Assembly (NCBI GenBank): GCA_031280115.1
Contig: JAITHF010000007.1
Coordinates: forward strand, 1 to 5,640
DNA: 5,640 bases
Source: Spirochaetaceae bacterium
GTDB lineage: Bacteria > Spirochaetota > Spirochaetia > Treponematales > Breznakiellaceae
Direction of reading: 5' to 3'
Position numbers and translations under genes: made by a program
Shown: one piece after another, positions 1-5,640 of the stretch
Position numbering within the stretch: the first letter of the stretch is position 1
How the letters are laid out: the number at the start of each line of letters is the position of its first letter
The notes under the pieces: model-generated
Told to the model about the DNA's origin: nothing
The model's input: only the letters and a program-made list of their open reading frames with translations
The model's database searches: none

Positions 1-906
1 ATTCTCATTGCCAATACCTCCAATATGCCGGTAGCCGCGCGGGAAGTCTCGATTTACACGGGGGTAACTTTAGCGGAGTTCTATCGGGATATGGGCTACC
101 ATGTGGCGATTATGGCGGATTCCACGAGCCGCTGGGCTGAGGCGCTTAGGGAGCTCTCTGGCCGCATGGAAGAAATGCCCGCTGAAGAGGGCTTTCCGGC
201 GTACCTTCCTACAAGGCTTGCCGAGTTCTATGAGCGGGCGGGGCGGGTTAGGACTTTTTCTGGCAGCGAAGGGTCGATCTCGATTATCGGGGCGGTTTCT
301 CCTCCGGGAGGGGATTTTTCCGAACCGGTTACCCAGCATACCAAGCGGTTTATTCGCTGTTTCTGGGCCTTAGACCGAGACCTTGCCAATGCGCGGCATT
401 ATCCGGCCATAAGCTGGCTCGAAAGTTATTCCGAATATGCCCAAGAAGTAACCCATTGGTGGGAGAAAGTGAATCCTCTCTGGACCAGAATTCGCCAGGA
501 GGCTTTGGACCTCCTTAAAAAAGAACAGCGGCTGGCTGAAATTGTTCACCTCATTGGGCCGGACGCCCTGCCGGACGATCAGCGGCTTATCCTCTTGTCC
601 GCGGATATTATCAAGAACGGATTTTTACAGCAAAATTCCTTTGATGAAGTGGATATGTACTGCGTTCCGACGAAACAGGTGCGGCTTCTTGAACTCATCA
701 TGGAATTCCATGAACGCTCCCATAACTGCATTAAATCAGGGGCTCCCCTGTTCAAGATCACCTCTCTTCCCATTCGGGAGCGGCTTTCCCGGCTTAAAAG
801 CGTGCTGAAAAACGAGGATACCCTTGGGCTTGAAGAATTTGAAGGAGAAATGCGGAGCGCTTTGGAGGAATTGGAACGAAGTTACCGGATGAAGGAGGGA
901 ATATGA
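1..906 (+). CDS. atpA: V-type ATP synthase/ATPase catalytic subunit A, C-terminal part (5' end outside window)
   Basis: This is the catalytic A subunit of a V/A-type ATPase, which hydrolyses or makes ATP in the A3B3 head and drives or uses ion flow through the membrane ring. The frame is open from base 1, so the gene starts upstream; 301 residues are visible against roughly 580-600 in the family. The visible part begins in the highly conserved segment with [11 protein letters not shown] and SIYTG (residues 5-21). It continues with the Walker B strand IMAD and STSRW (37-45), then the [16 protein letters not shown] block (about 89-104), then the helical C-terminal domain containing FDEVDMYC. 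The Walker A loop and the catalytic glutamate would lie upstream, outside the window. The TGA stop overlaps the atpB start. Whether the pump moves H+ or Na+ cannot be judged, because the K ring subunit is not here. Identity is very secure. Confidence 0.97.
   Translation: MLIANTSNMPVAAREVSIYTGVTLAEFYRDMGYHVAIMADSTSRWAEALRELSGRMEEMPAEEGFPAYLPTRLAEFYERAGRVRTFSGSEGSISIIGAVSPPGGDFSEPVTQHTKRFIRCFWALDRDLANARHYPAISWLESYSEYAQEVTHWWEKVNPLWTRIRQEALDLLKKEQRLAEIVHLIGPDALPDDQRLILLSADIIKNGFLQQNSFDEVDMYCVPTKQVRLLELIMEFHERSHNCIKSGAPLFKITSLPIRERLSRLKSVLKNEDTLGLEEFEGEMRSALEELERSYRMKEGI
892..898 (+). promoter_or_regulatory. Ribosome binding site of atpB
   Basis: A perfect AAGGAGG lies inside the last codons of atpA, four bases before the ATG at 903. 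It fixes the atpB start at the ATGA overlap and suggests translation coupled to atpA. Confidence 0.8.
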
Positions 907-2324
907 GGGGTATAGAATACCGAGGGCTTACTCGGATTGAAGGGCCTGTGGTAATCACCGCTCGAAGCAAAAACGTCGGGTTTAATGAGGTTGTGGCGGT
1001 TTATGACCGGGACGAAGGCCGCCGTTTAGGCCGCGTCGTGGATATGAGCGACCAGTGGAGCGCCATACAGATTTTTGGGAGCAATACCGGACTTTCCGCG
1101 GACGAAACCCGGGTAGAATTTTTGGGAAAACCGATGGAACTGCGCGTAGGGGTTGGTCTTCTGGGGCGAATCTTCAACGGCTTGGGGGAACCTATTGACG
1201 GCTACGGGGATATTTTCTCCTCCACCTGCCTTGACGTGAACGGGCTTCCCATTAACCCCTACGCCCGTACCTACCCGCGGGACTTTATTCAGACCGGTAT
1301 TTCAGCCATCGACGGTATGAACACGTTAATCCGGGGGCAGAAACTTCCGATCTTCTCCGGCAACGGTATTCCTCATAACCGGCTGGCGGCTCAGATTGTA
1401 AGACAGGCGAAAATCCTCAGCGCCGATGAGTCTTTTGTGGTGATTTTTTGCGCTATGGGCGTTAAATACGATGTGGCGCGGTTCTTTTTGGATGATTTTG
1501 AACGGAGCGGAGTCCTCTCTATCGTGGTGATATTCCTCTCCCTTGCGGACGCGCCCTCTTTGGAACGCCTGGTGGCTCCCCGGTGCGCCCTTACTGCGGC
1601 GGAATATTTAGCGTATGAGAAAAATATGCACGTTTTAGTGGTAATGACCGATATGACTAATTACTGCGAAGCCCTGCGGGAAGTCTCTTCTATTCGAGGC
1701 GAGGTGCCGAGCCGCAAAGGGTATCCGGGGTATCTCTATTCTGATTTAGCATCCCTGTATGAGCGGGCCGGGAAGATTACCGGCGCTGCCGGTTCTATCA
1801 CCCAAATCCCCATTCTTACCATGCCTAACGACGATATCAGCCATCCCATACCAGACCTGTCGGGGTATATCACTGAGGGGCAGATTGTGCTTGACCGGGA
1901 ATTTACCCAACGGGGAATCTATCCGCCTGTAGCGGGGCTTCCCAGCCTTTCCCGTCTTATGAAAGACGGCATCGGCCCGGGAATGACCAGAGAGGATCAC
2001 AAAGATGTGGCCAGCCAGCTCTTCGCCGCCTACTCCAAAGTAAAGCAAATCCGGAACCTGGCCTCTATTATCGGGGAGGAAGAATTATCCGCCGGAGACA
2101 AACAGTATCTGAAATTCGAAGAACGGTTTGAACAGGTTTTTCTCGCTCAAGGAGAAATGGAAAACCGGCATATAAACCAGACCCTCGATCTAGGATGGAA
2201 CGCCCTTGCCGAGATCCCCAGAGACGAGCTGGTGCGGATAAAACAAGAACTAATCGAAAAATATCTGGATCCTATTCTGGCGGGGAAGCAGGCCCCGGAG
2301 CCAAACCGAAAGGAGGCATGGTAG
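903..2324 (+). CDS. atpB: V-type ATP synthase/ATPase non-catalytic subunit B
   Basis: This is the regulatory B subunit that alternates with A in the A3B3 head; it completes the catalytic sites at the A/B interface. It has 473 residues, near the usual 455-470. The N-terminal beta barrel occupies roughly 1-75, with the early motif [10 protein letters not shown] (8-17). The nucleotide-domain start carries [27 protein letters not shown] in two blocks near 125-151. The degenerate P-loop SGNGIPHN (152-159) lacks GKT, as expected for [16 protein letters not shown] (248-262), [16 protein letters not shown] (275-290) and [13 protein letters not shown] follow. PSLSRLM (347-353) contains Arg351, which aligns with the arginine finger of known B subunits. 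The start is fixed by a strong ribosome binding site and the ATGA overlap with atpA. It ends in TAG just three bases before atpD, in the same frame. Confidence 0.98.
   Translation: MRGIEYRGLTRIEGPVVITARSKNVGFNEVVAVYDRDEGRRLGRVVDMSDQWSAIQIFGSNTGLSADETRVEFLGKPMELRVGVGLLGRIFNGLGEPIDGYGDIFSSTCLDVNGLPINPYARTYPRDFIQTGISAIDGMNTLIRGQKLPIFSGNGIPHNRLAAQIVRQAKILSADESFVVIFCAMGVKYDVARFFLDDFERSGVLSIVVIFLSLADAPSLERLVAPRCALTAAEYLAYEKNMHVLVVMTDMTNYCEALREVSSIRGEVPSRKGYPGYLYSDLASLYERAGKITGAAGSITQIPILTMPNDDISHPIPDLSGYITEGQIVLDREFTQRGIYPPVAGLPSLSRLMKDGIGPGMTREDHKDVASQLFAAYSKVKQIRNLASIIGEEELSAGDKQYLKFEERFEQVFLAQGEMENRHINQTLDLGWNALAEIPRDELVRIKQELIEKYLDPILAGKQAPEPNRKEAW
2310..2316 (+). promoter_or_regulatory. Ribosome binding site of atpD
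   Basis: AAGGAGG lies within the end of atpB, 11 bases before the atpD ATG at 2328. A nearer ATG at 2318 is only one base from the site and meets a stop after five codons. The longer spacing is therefore accepted, supported by the conserved N-terminus of subunit D starting at 2328. Confidence 0.7.
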
Positions 2325-2327
2325 ATT

Positions 2328-2951
2328 ATGGCTAGAGAACCTATTGCCCCTACCAAAAGCAACCTCAGAAAGGTTAAGGACCGGCTCGCCACCGCCAAGG
2401 AAGGGTACGGCCTTCTGGAACAGAAACGGGAAATTCTGGTGATGGAGCTTATGCGCCAGGTCGAGCAGGTAAAACTGTTAGAACGGGAACTGGACGCCCG
2501 GGTTGCCGCCGCGTATCCCGCGCTCAAACGGATGCTCATCGTGGTAGGGCGGGAACGGGCGGACCGGCTGTCCCGCAACATTCAGTATCAGTTTGATTTG
2601 CAAGAAAAAAAAGTAACTGCCGCAGGAATGAACCTTCCCAGCCTCAAGATAAAATTTCCGGAGGCGTCATTAAAGTATTCTCCGGCGAATTCTTTCGCCG
2701 AATGTGACGAAACCGTATTAGAATTCTTTAAATTACTGAAAATACTGACAGAACTGGCGGCGGTGCGGACCATTGCCTGGCGCTTGGCGCGGGAAGTCCG
2801 CAAAACCCAGCGGCGGGTAAACGCCCTTGAAAAGATCCTCATCCCCACCGCGCAGGAAACGAAAGCATATATCGAATCGTCTCTGGAAGAGCGGGAGCGG
2901 GATGCGTTCTTTTCAAGCAAACTCTTAAAAAAGAAGGCCGGCAAAGCATGA
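2328..2951 (+). CDS. atpD: V-type ATP synthase/ATPase central stalk subunit D
   Basis: Subunit D forms the rotating central shaft that couples the A3B3 head to the membrane ring, similar in role to F-ATPase gamma. The product has 207 residues, typical for the family (about 200-220). Recognisable features are the N-terminal PTKSNLRKVKDRL (8-20), a long N-terminal helix with coiled-coil character (about 10-70), a short central beta-rich region, and a C-terminal helix (about 125-200). That last helix includes the hallmark RRVNALE (162-168). The tail is lysine-rich (LLKKKAGKA). The gene follows atpB after three bases and is itself overlapped by the next gene through ATGA. A and B before D is the usual arrangement, but the I and K genes that often follow D are absent here. 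The family call is secure. Confidence 0.96.
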   Translation: MAREPIAPTKSNLRKVKDRLATAKEGYGLLEQKREILVMELMRQVEQVKLLERELDARVAAAYPALKRMLIVVGRERADRLSRNIQYQFDLQEKKVTAAGMNLPSLKIKFPEASLKYSPANSFAECDETVLEFFKLLKILTELAAVRTIAWRLAREVRKTQRRVNALEKILIPTAQETKAYIESSLEERERDAFFSSKLLKKKAGKA

Positions 2952-3433
2952 TGAAACCTTTATTCTCCAATATTGTGGCCGCGATTACCGGTTCTGACGC
3001 TTCCATTTTGGCGGCGAAGTACGCTATCGTTATGGCTAAAATCTATCGGTGCCATCTTACGGCGGTGTATGTGGTGGATACCGCCACCATCCGGCAGCTC
3101 ACTTTAAGCAAAATCTTTATTCAAGAGGAAAGCCAGGAGTACGAGAAAAGCCTTGAGGCCAACGGAAAACGCTACCTTGCGTTTGTGGAAGAACTGGCCC
3201 GGGCCAAAGGCGTCAAGATAGAGACCGAAATCCGCCGCGGCGCGGTCTATACCGAAATTCTCACTGCCGCGGAGGACAAAAAAGCGGACCTCATCGTGCT
3301 AGGCGGCTGGGAGCAGCACCGAAGCGCCAGGGACATTATTTCCCACGCCCATCGGGAAGTTATGGTAAACGCCAAATGCTCGGTGCTTCTGGTTAAAGAA
3401 CCCAATGTGGACCACATTTACAAAAACGTGTAA
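2948..3433 (+). CDS. Universal stress protein (UspA) family protein with degenerate nucleotide-binding motif
   Basis: This is a single-domain, 161-residue Usp-type protein, probably cytoplasmic, with no signal peptide or membrane segment. Family members are dimeric alpha/beta proteins, many binding ATP, that act in stress or as small regulators of partner proteins. Visible signs are the first strand and loop FSNIVAAITGSDAS (6-19), the helix AAKYAIVMAKIY, the strand LTAVYVVD (37-44), and the near-terminal strand ADLIVLGG (113-120). Last comes the closing strand CSVLLVKE (144-151). The usual G-x2-G-x9-G-(S/T) nucleotide loop after this last-but-one strand is not kept: positions 122, 132 and 133 are Glu, Ser and His. 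ATP binding is therefore doubtful. The ATG at 2948 overlaps the atpD stop; a second ATG follows at once at 2951. The only ribosome site is a weak AAGAAGG 10 bases upstream. Placement suggests co-expression with the ATPase. The specific role is unknown. Confidence 0.88.
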   Translation: MMKPLFSNIVAAITGSDASILAAKYAIVMAKIYRCHLTAVYVVDTATIRQLTLSKIFIQEESQEYEKSLEANGKRYLAFVEELARAKGVKIETEIRRGAVYTEILTAAEDKKADLIVLGGWEQHRSARDIISHAHREVMVNAKCSVLLVKEPNVDHIYKNV

Positions 3434-3454
3434 ACCCGGGGAAGATAATCGAGG

Positions 3455-3862
3455 ATGAGGATAGCAATCGTCAGCGCGCCGGCGGAAAGAAAACCGATAC
3501 CTGACTATGTGAAAGCCCTGCAAAACGGCATGGCCTCTCAGAGGCACTCGGTGGATATTATCGACGCCTGGACCGAAGACGGGTTCTGCCTGCCGTCTTA
3601 TGGGTATATCGCGGTGGCCGCTGAAACCGTATCCCTCTTCGGGGGCAGGATGCCTGAGGTATTGCCGAAGGTATTGGGGGGCCGGAGCGGGCTGGGAGGC
3701 AAGAAAAGCGCGGCGTTTCTTAAAAAAACCGGCCCCTTTACCGCCAAAGGGCTTGCGCGCCTCATGGACGCTATGGAAAAAGAAGGGATGCTGGTCAACT
3801 GGAGCGGCATTATCCTCAACGCCTCTCATGCGGAAGCCCTGGGCAGGCATATCGGCTCGTAA
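3455..3862 (+). CDS. Hypothetical protein, probable flavodoxin-like fold
   Basis: This encodes 135 residues with no secure family name. The pattern resembles a flavodoxin fold: a first strand MRIAIVSAP (1-9), a helix (about 16-28), a strand HSVDIIDAW (31-39), and a strand YGYIAVAAETVSLFGG (49-64). A helix EVLPKVL, the segment KKSAAFLKKTGP (83-94) and a helix KGLARLMDAMEKEGM (98-112) follow. The segment around 83-94 resembles the lysine-rich strand after which flavodoxins have their isoalloxazine-contact loop. The first loop, SAPAERKP, lacks the T/S-x-T-G-x-T phosphate-binding sequence of true flavodoxins, so FMN binding is not supported. It starts 21 bases after the Usp gene; a modest GGGGAAG (3438-3444) lies 10 bases upstream of the ATG. 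Its coding nature is supported by protein-like composition and tight packing between genes. A domain search or fold prediction would settle the family. Confidence 0.75.
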   Translation: MRIAIVSAPAERKPIPDYVKALQNGMASQRHSVDIIDAWTEDGFCLPSYGYIAVAAETVSLFGGRMPEVLPKVLGGRSGLGGKKSAAFLKKTGPFTAKGLARLMDAMEKEGMLVNWSGIILNASHAEALGRHIGS

Positions 3863-3907
3863 GACCGTTACTATCCCTGCTCATCAAAAAACCGGCAGCG
3901 CAGCACG

Positions 3908-4681
3908 ATGGAAAACTATTACCGCCTTCTTGGTATTGATTATAACGCCTCATCCCAAGACATAAAGCGGGCTTTCCGGGAACAGGCAAAGCGGCTCCAC
4001 CCTGATATAGCCGGAAACGGCGCCGAAGGAGCCATGCGGAAACTTCTTGCGGCGTATAAAGTGTTATCCAATCAGGAACGGCGCTATGAATACGACCGGG
4101 TGTACGGGGGTCTTAAAAACAAGGGCTTTGATTACCAGAACTTTCTGCGGGAGCAACCGGATGATCCGGGAAGCCAGGCCAAACTGGTCTTTTTTGAGCT
4201 TATGCGCCGCCAAAGCGACCGGGCCTTGTCGGTATGGAGAACCCAAGGGGGGCTTGGGTTCCCTATGGATAAATATTTGGACCGGCAAGACTGGATGGAC
4301 TGCACCTTCATACTGGCTGAAGAACTGGAAAAGCGGCGCTGCTACTATGAGGCGTTTACCCTTTTGGTCGTGCTTATCAGGGCGGAACGGCAGAAGCCCT
4401 ATTTCAAGCATTTTACCCGGGACATTGAGGGGGCATTGAAAGATCTGGTAAGGCTCCGCCTTAAACCGTCGGTGGACAAAAAGACCTATGTGCACTGTAT
4501 AAAATCCCTTTTGGGGCTGGGTTTCCCCCCCAAGGACGAAGCCCGCTGGATGCGTTCCATGGCGGAGGCGCTGTTCCAGCTGGGGGAAACCGGCCCGGCC
4601 CAGGGGATATTGCAGGAAGCGCTGAAACGGGACCCCCGTTTGGCCTGCGCGGTACAGCTCAGACGGAAACTCAATCTCTAA
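3908..4681 (+). CDS. J-domain (DnaJ-like) protein with TPR-like C-terminal region
   Basis: This 257-residue protein begins with a J domain (about 3-66): YYRLLGIDYNASSQDIKRAF, the Hsp70-activating HPD at 31-33, then AYKVLSNQERRYEYDRVY. J domains stimulate the ATPase of DnaK-type Hsp70. It lacks the zinc-finger repeats and the long Gly/Phe linker of true DnaJ, so it is a class C co-chaperone, not DnaJ itself. Residues about 80-257 are mostly helical. One unit at about 212-245 fits the TPR pattern (Ala219, Phe222, Gly226, Ala231, Ala238, Pro243), suggesting a protein-binding arm. No signal peptide or membrane helix is evident. The ATG at 3908 is the first in-frame start after the preceding stop, and the J domain begins right there, but no good ribosome binding site precedes it. 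The client is unknown. Confidence 0.92.
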   Translation: MENYYRLLGIDYNASSQDIKRAFREQAKRLHPDIAGNGAEGAMRKLLAAYKVLSNQERRYEYDRVYGGLKNKGFDYQNFLREQPDDPGSQAKLVFFELMRRQSDRALSVWRTQGGLGFPMDKYLDRQDWMDCTFILAEELEKRRCYYEAFTLLVVLIRAERQKPYFKHFTRDIEGALKDLVRLRLKPSVDKKTYVHCIKSLLGLGFPPKDEARWMRSMAEALFQLGETGPAQGILQEALKRDPRLACAVQLRRKLNL

Positions 4682-4687
4682 TTCTAC

Positions 4688-4694
4688 AAGGAAG
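4688..4694 (+). promoter_or_regulatory. Ribosome binding site of map
   Basis: AAGGAAG lies in the 20-base gap after the J-protein gene, seven bases before the ATG at 4702, and supports that start. Confidence 0.65.
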
Positions 4695-4701
4695 AACCGG
4701 T

Positions 4702-5460
4702 ATGATACGCCTAAAAAACGAAAAGCAGATCGACAGCATCCGCCAATCCTGCCGTATGCTCAGCGCCATGTTCCGGGAGCTTATGCCGCTTGTGGCCCCG
4801 GGGGTTGCAACCTTGGATTTGGACAAGTGGGCCCAGGGGTGGATAAAAAAAGCCGGCGCCAGACCCGCTTTTTTAGGGTACGGGCCCAAATCCAATCCCT
4901 ATCCTGCGGCGCTCTGCGTTTCTATCAATGACGAGGTGATTCACGGGATACCGTCAAAACGGAAAATCGCCGAGGGGGATCTGGTATCTCTGGACTGCGG
5001 CATTGATCTGGGGGGCTTTATGAGCGATCAGGCCGTAACCGTGGAAGCCGGCGCGGTAGAGGAAAGGCTCCGCGCGCTCAACACGGTTACGAAGGAATGC
5101 CTCTATCGGGGGATTGCCGCGGCCAAGGCCGGAGACAGGCTCCTTCAAATCGCGCGGGCAGTATACGGCCACGCGGTTTCTCACGGCTACGGGGTGGTGC
5201 ATCAGTTCTGCGGCCACGGGGTAGGCTTTGACCTCCATGAAGAGCCGTCGGTTTCCAATAACCCCAAAGGCCCTAACCCGCGGATGTTATGCGGGTTCGT
5301 GCTTGCCATAGAACCGATGATAAACCTCGGCACCCCTGAGGTGGATGTGCTTAAAGACGGCTGGACCGTGGTTACTGCGGACCGGAAAGCCTCTGCCCAC
5401 TGGGAACATACGGTGGCGCTTTTCAATGACCGCACCGAAATCCTGACTGAGCCGCTTTAG
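4702..5460 (+). CDS. map: Methionine aminopeptidase, type I
   Basis: This enzyme removes the initiator methionine from nascent proteins after deformylation, in the cytoplasm at the ribosome exit. The 252-residue length and the lack of any N-terminal extension match the short bacterial type I form. All expected residues of the pita-bread fold are seen: His81 in NDEVIHGIP, metal ligands Asp98 (SLDCG) and Asp109 (MSDQAV), His172 in CGHGVG, His179 in LHEEP, Glu204 in AIEPMIN and Glu235 in HWEHTV. These align nearly number for number with the E. coli enzyme (His79, Asp97, Asp108, His171, His178, Glu204, Glu235). No type II insert is present. It is the last gene of the + strand run, 20 bases after the J-protein gene. 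The enzyme should be active. Confidence 0.98.
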   Translation: MIRLKNEKQIDSIRQSCRMLSAMFRELMPLVAPGVATLDLDKWAQGWIKKAGARPAFLGYGPKSNPYPAALCVSINDEVIHGIPSKRKIAEGDLVSLDCGIDLGGFMSDQAVTVEAGAVEERLRALNTVTKECLYRGIAAAKAGDRLLQIARAVYGHAVSHGYGVVHQFCGHGVGFDLHEEPSVSNNPKGPNPRMLCGFVLAIEPMINLGTPEVDVLKDGWTVVTADRKASAHWEHTVALFNDRTEILTEPL

Positions 5461-5490
5461 TATGGCGCCGCCCCTCCAGCCCCGCTGGTT

Positions 5491-5640
5491 CTAGAAAACC
5501 CCCGCTGCTTGGCGCAGCCGGCGCAGCGTCTGTTGGGCAACGGCCCGGGCTTTCTCGGCGCCCCGGGCAAGCAGGGCGTCCAAGCGGCCTCTGTCGGATG
5601 TTACCTCCTCAAACCGCGCGCGCATAGGCGCAAGTTCCCG
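5491..5640 (-). CDS. trpS: Probable tryptophanyl-tRNA synthetase, C-terminal end (5' part outside window)
   Basis: Read on the - strand, the frame is open from the right edge to a TAG stop (complement of 5491-5493), giving 49 residues. The sequence contains RELAPMRARFEEV, RLDALLARGAEKARAVAQQTL and a short basic end finishing in AGVF. This matches the typical C-terminus of bacterial tryptophanyl-tRNA synthetase: a helix with P-x-R-x-R, then the LD..L..GAEKARAVA..TL helix. That enzyme charges tRNA-Trp in the cytoplasm. The catalytic domain with its signature motifs lies outside the window, so the assignment rests on this short tail alone. The gene converges on map with 30 bases between stops. 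A related class I synthetase tail is the main alternative, but the GAEKARAVA pattern favours TrpS. Confidence 0.75.
   Translation of the reverse strand, partial: RELAPMRARFEEVTSDRGRLDALLARGAEKARAVAQQTLRRLRQAAGVF

Noticed and set aside
1360..1380. Lack of a GKT Walker A motif in subunit B, as a sign of inactivation
   Set aside because: A degenerate P-loop is normal for the non-catalytic B subunit family, and the arginine finger is present.
1779..1793. Inverted repeat ACCGGC-GCT-GCCGGT within atpB
   Set aside because: It falls in conserved coding sequence (TGAAG region), is short, and GC-rich codons give such repeats by chance.
2318..2335. Five-codon frame ATG to TAG overlapping the atpB end and atpD start
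   Set aside because: Its ATG is one base from the AAGGAGG site, too close for efficient initiation, and the peptide would be only five residues.
2147..2581. Open frame of 144 codons on the - strand across the atpB/atpD junction
   Set aside because: The product is Ser/Arg-rich low-complexity sequence typical of an antisense shadow, and both + strand genes are certain.
3299..3850. Open frame of 183 codons on the - strand across the Usp and flavodoxin-like genes
   Set aside because: Its product is rich in Arg, Pro and His with no recognisable motif, and it lies antisense to better-supported genes; it is an artefact of GC-rich codon use.
5476..5488. Small inverted repeat CCAGC-CCC-GCTGG between the convergent map and trpS stops, as a possible bidirectional terminator
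   Set aside because: The stem is only five base pairs and neither side is followed by a run of T, so it does not meet a normal intrinsic terminator pattern.

Overview
The window is a compact stretch of bacterial chromosome. Seven genes lie head to tail on the + strand, and the 3' end of an eighth gene converges from the - strand. There is no gene-free stretch longer than about 45 bases. No RNA genes, insertion sequences, CRISPR arrays or long repeats are visible. Moderately high G+C, a bacterial/archaeal-type V-ATPase in A-B-D order and the overall protein style suggest a spirochete, most likely a Treponema-like organism of the higher-GC kind. This is inference from family knowledge; other V-ATPase-bearing bacteria are not excluded.

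Positions 1-2951 carry the soluble part of a V-type (V/A-type) ATPase. They hold the C-terminal half of catalytic subunit A (cut by the left edge), complete regulatory subunit B, and complete central-stalk subunit D. A and B overlap by ATGA, and B is followed by D after three bases; both B and D have strong AAGGAGG ribosome binding sites. The membrane subunits I and K do not follow D, although they do in several known spirochete and chlamydial operons. A universal stress protein (Usp) homologue overlaps the end of the D gene by ATGA instead, as if it belonged to the same transcript. Its usual ATP-binding glycine motif is degenerate.

Positions 3455-4681 hold a small protein with a probable flavodoxin-like fold and no recognisable FMN phosphate loop, followed by a J-domain protein with a helical, TPR-like C-terminal region. 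These two genes share a reading frame and are separated by a single stop codon and 15 open codons. The J-protein start lacks a clear ribosome binding site.

Positions 4702-5460 encode a type I methionine aminopeptidase with all metal ligands present. The last 150 bases are the C-terminal end of a gene on the - strand, probably tryptophanyl-tRNA synthetase, ending 30 bases from the aminopeptidase stop. No convincing promoter or terminator is visible inside the + strand run, so all seven genes may be co-transcribed. The theme is ion-gradient energetics followed by stress, chaperone and protein-maturation functions. I see no clear previously undescribed system; the most interesting points are the Usp gene attached to the ATPase operon and the flavodoxin-like/J-protein pair.
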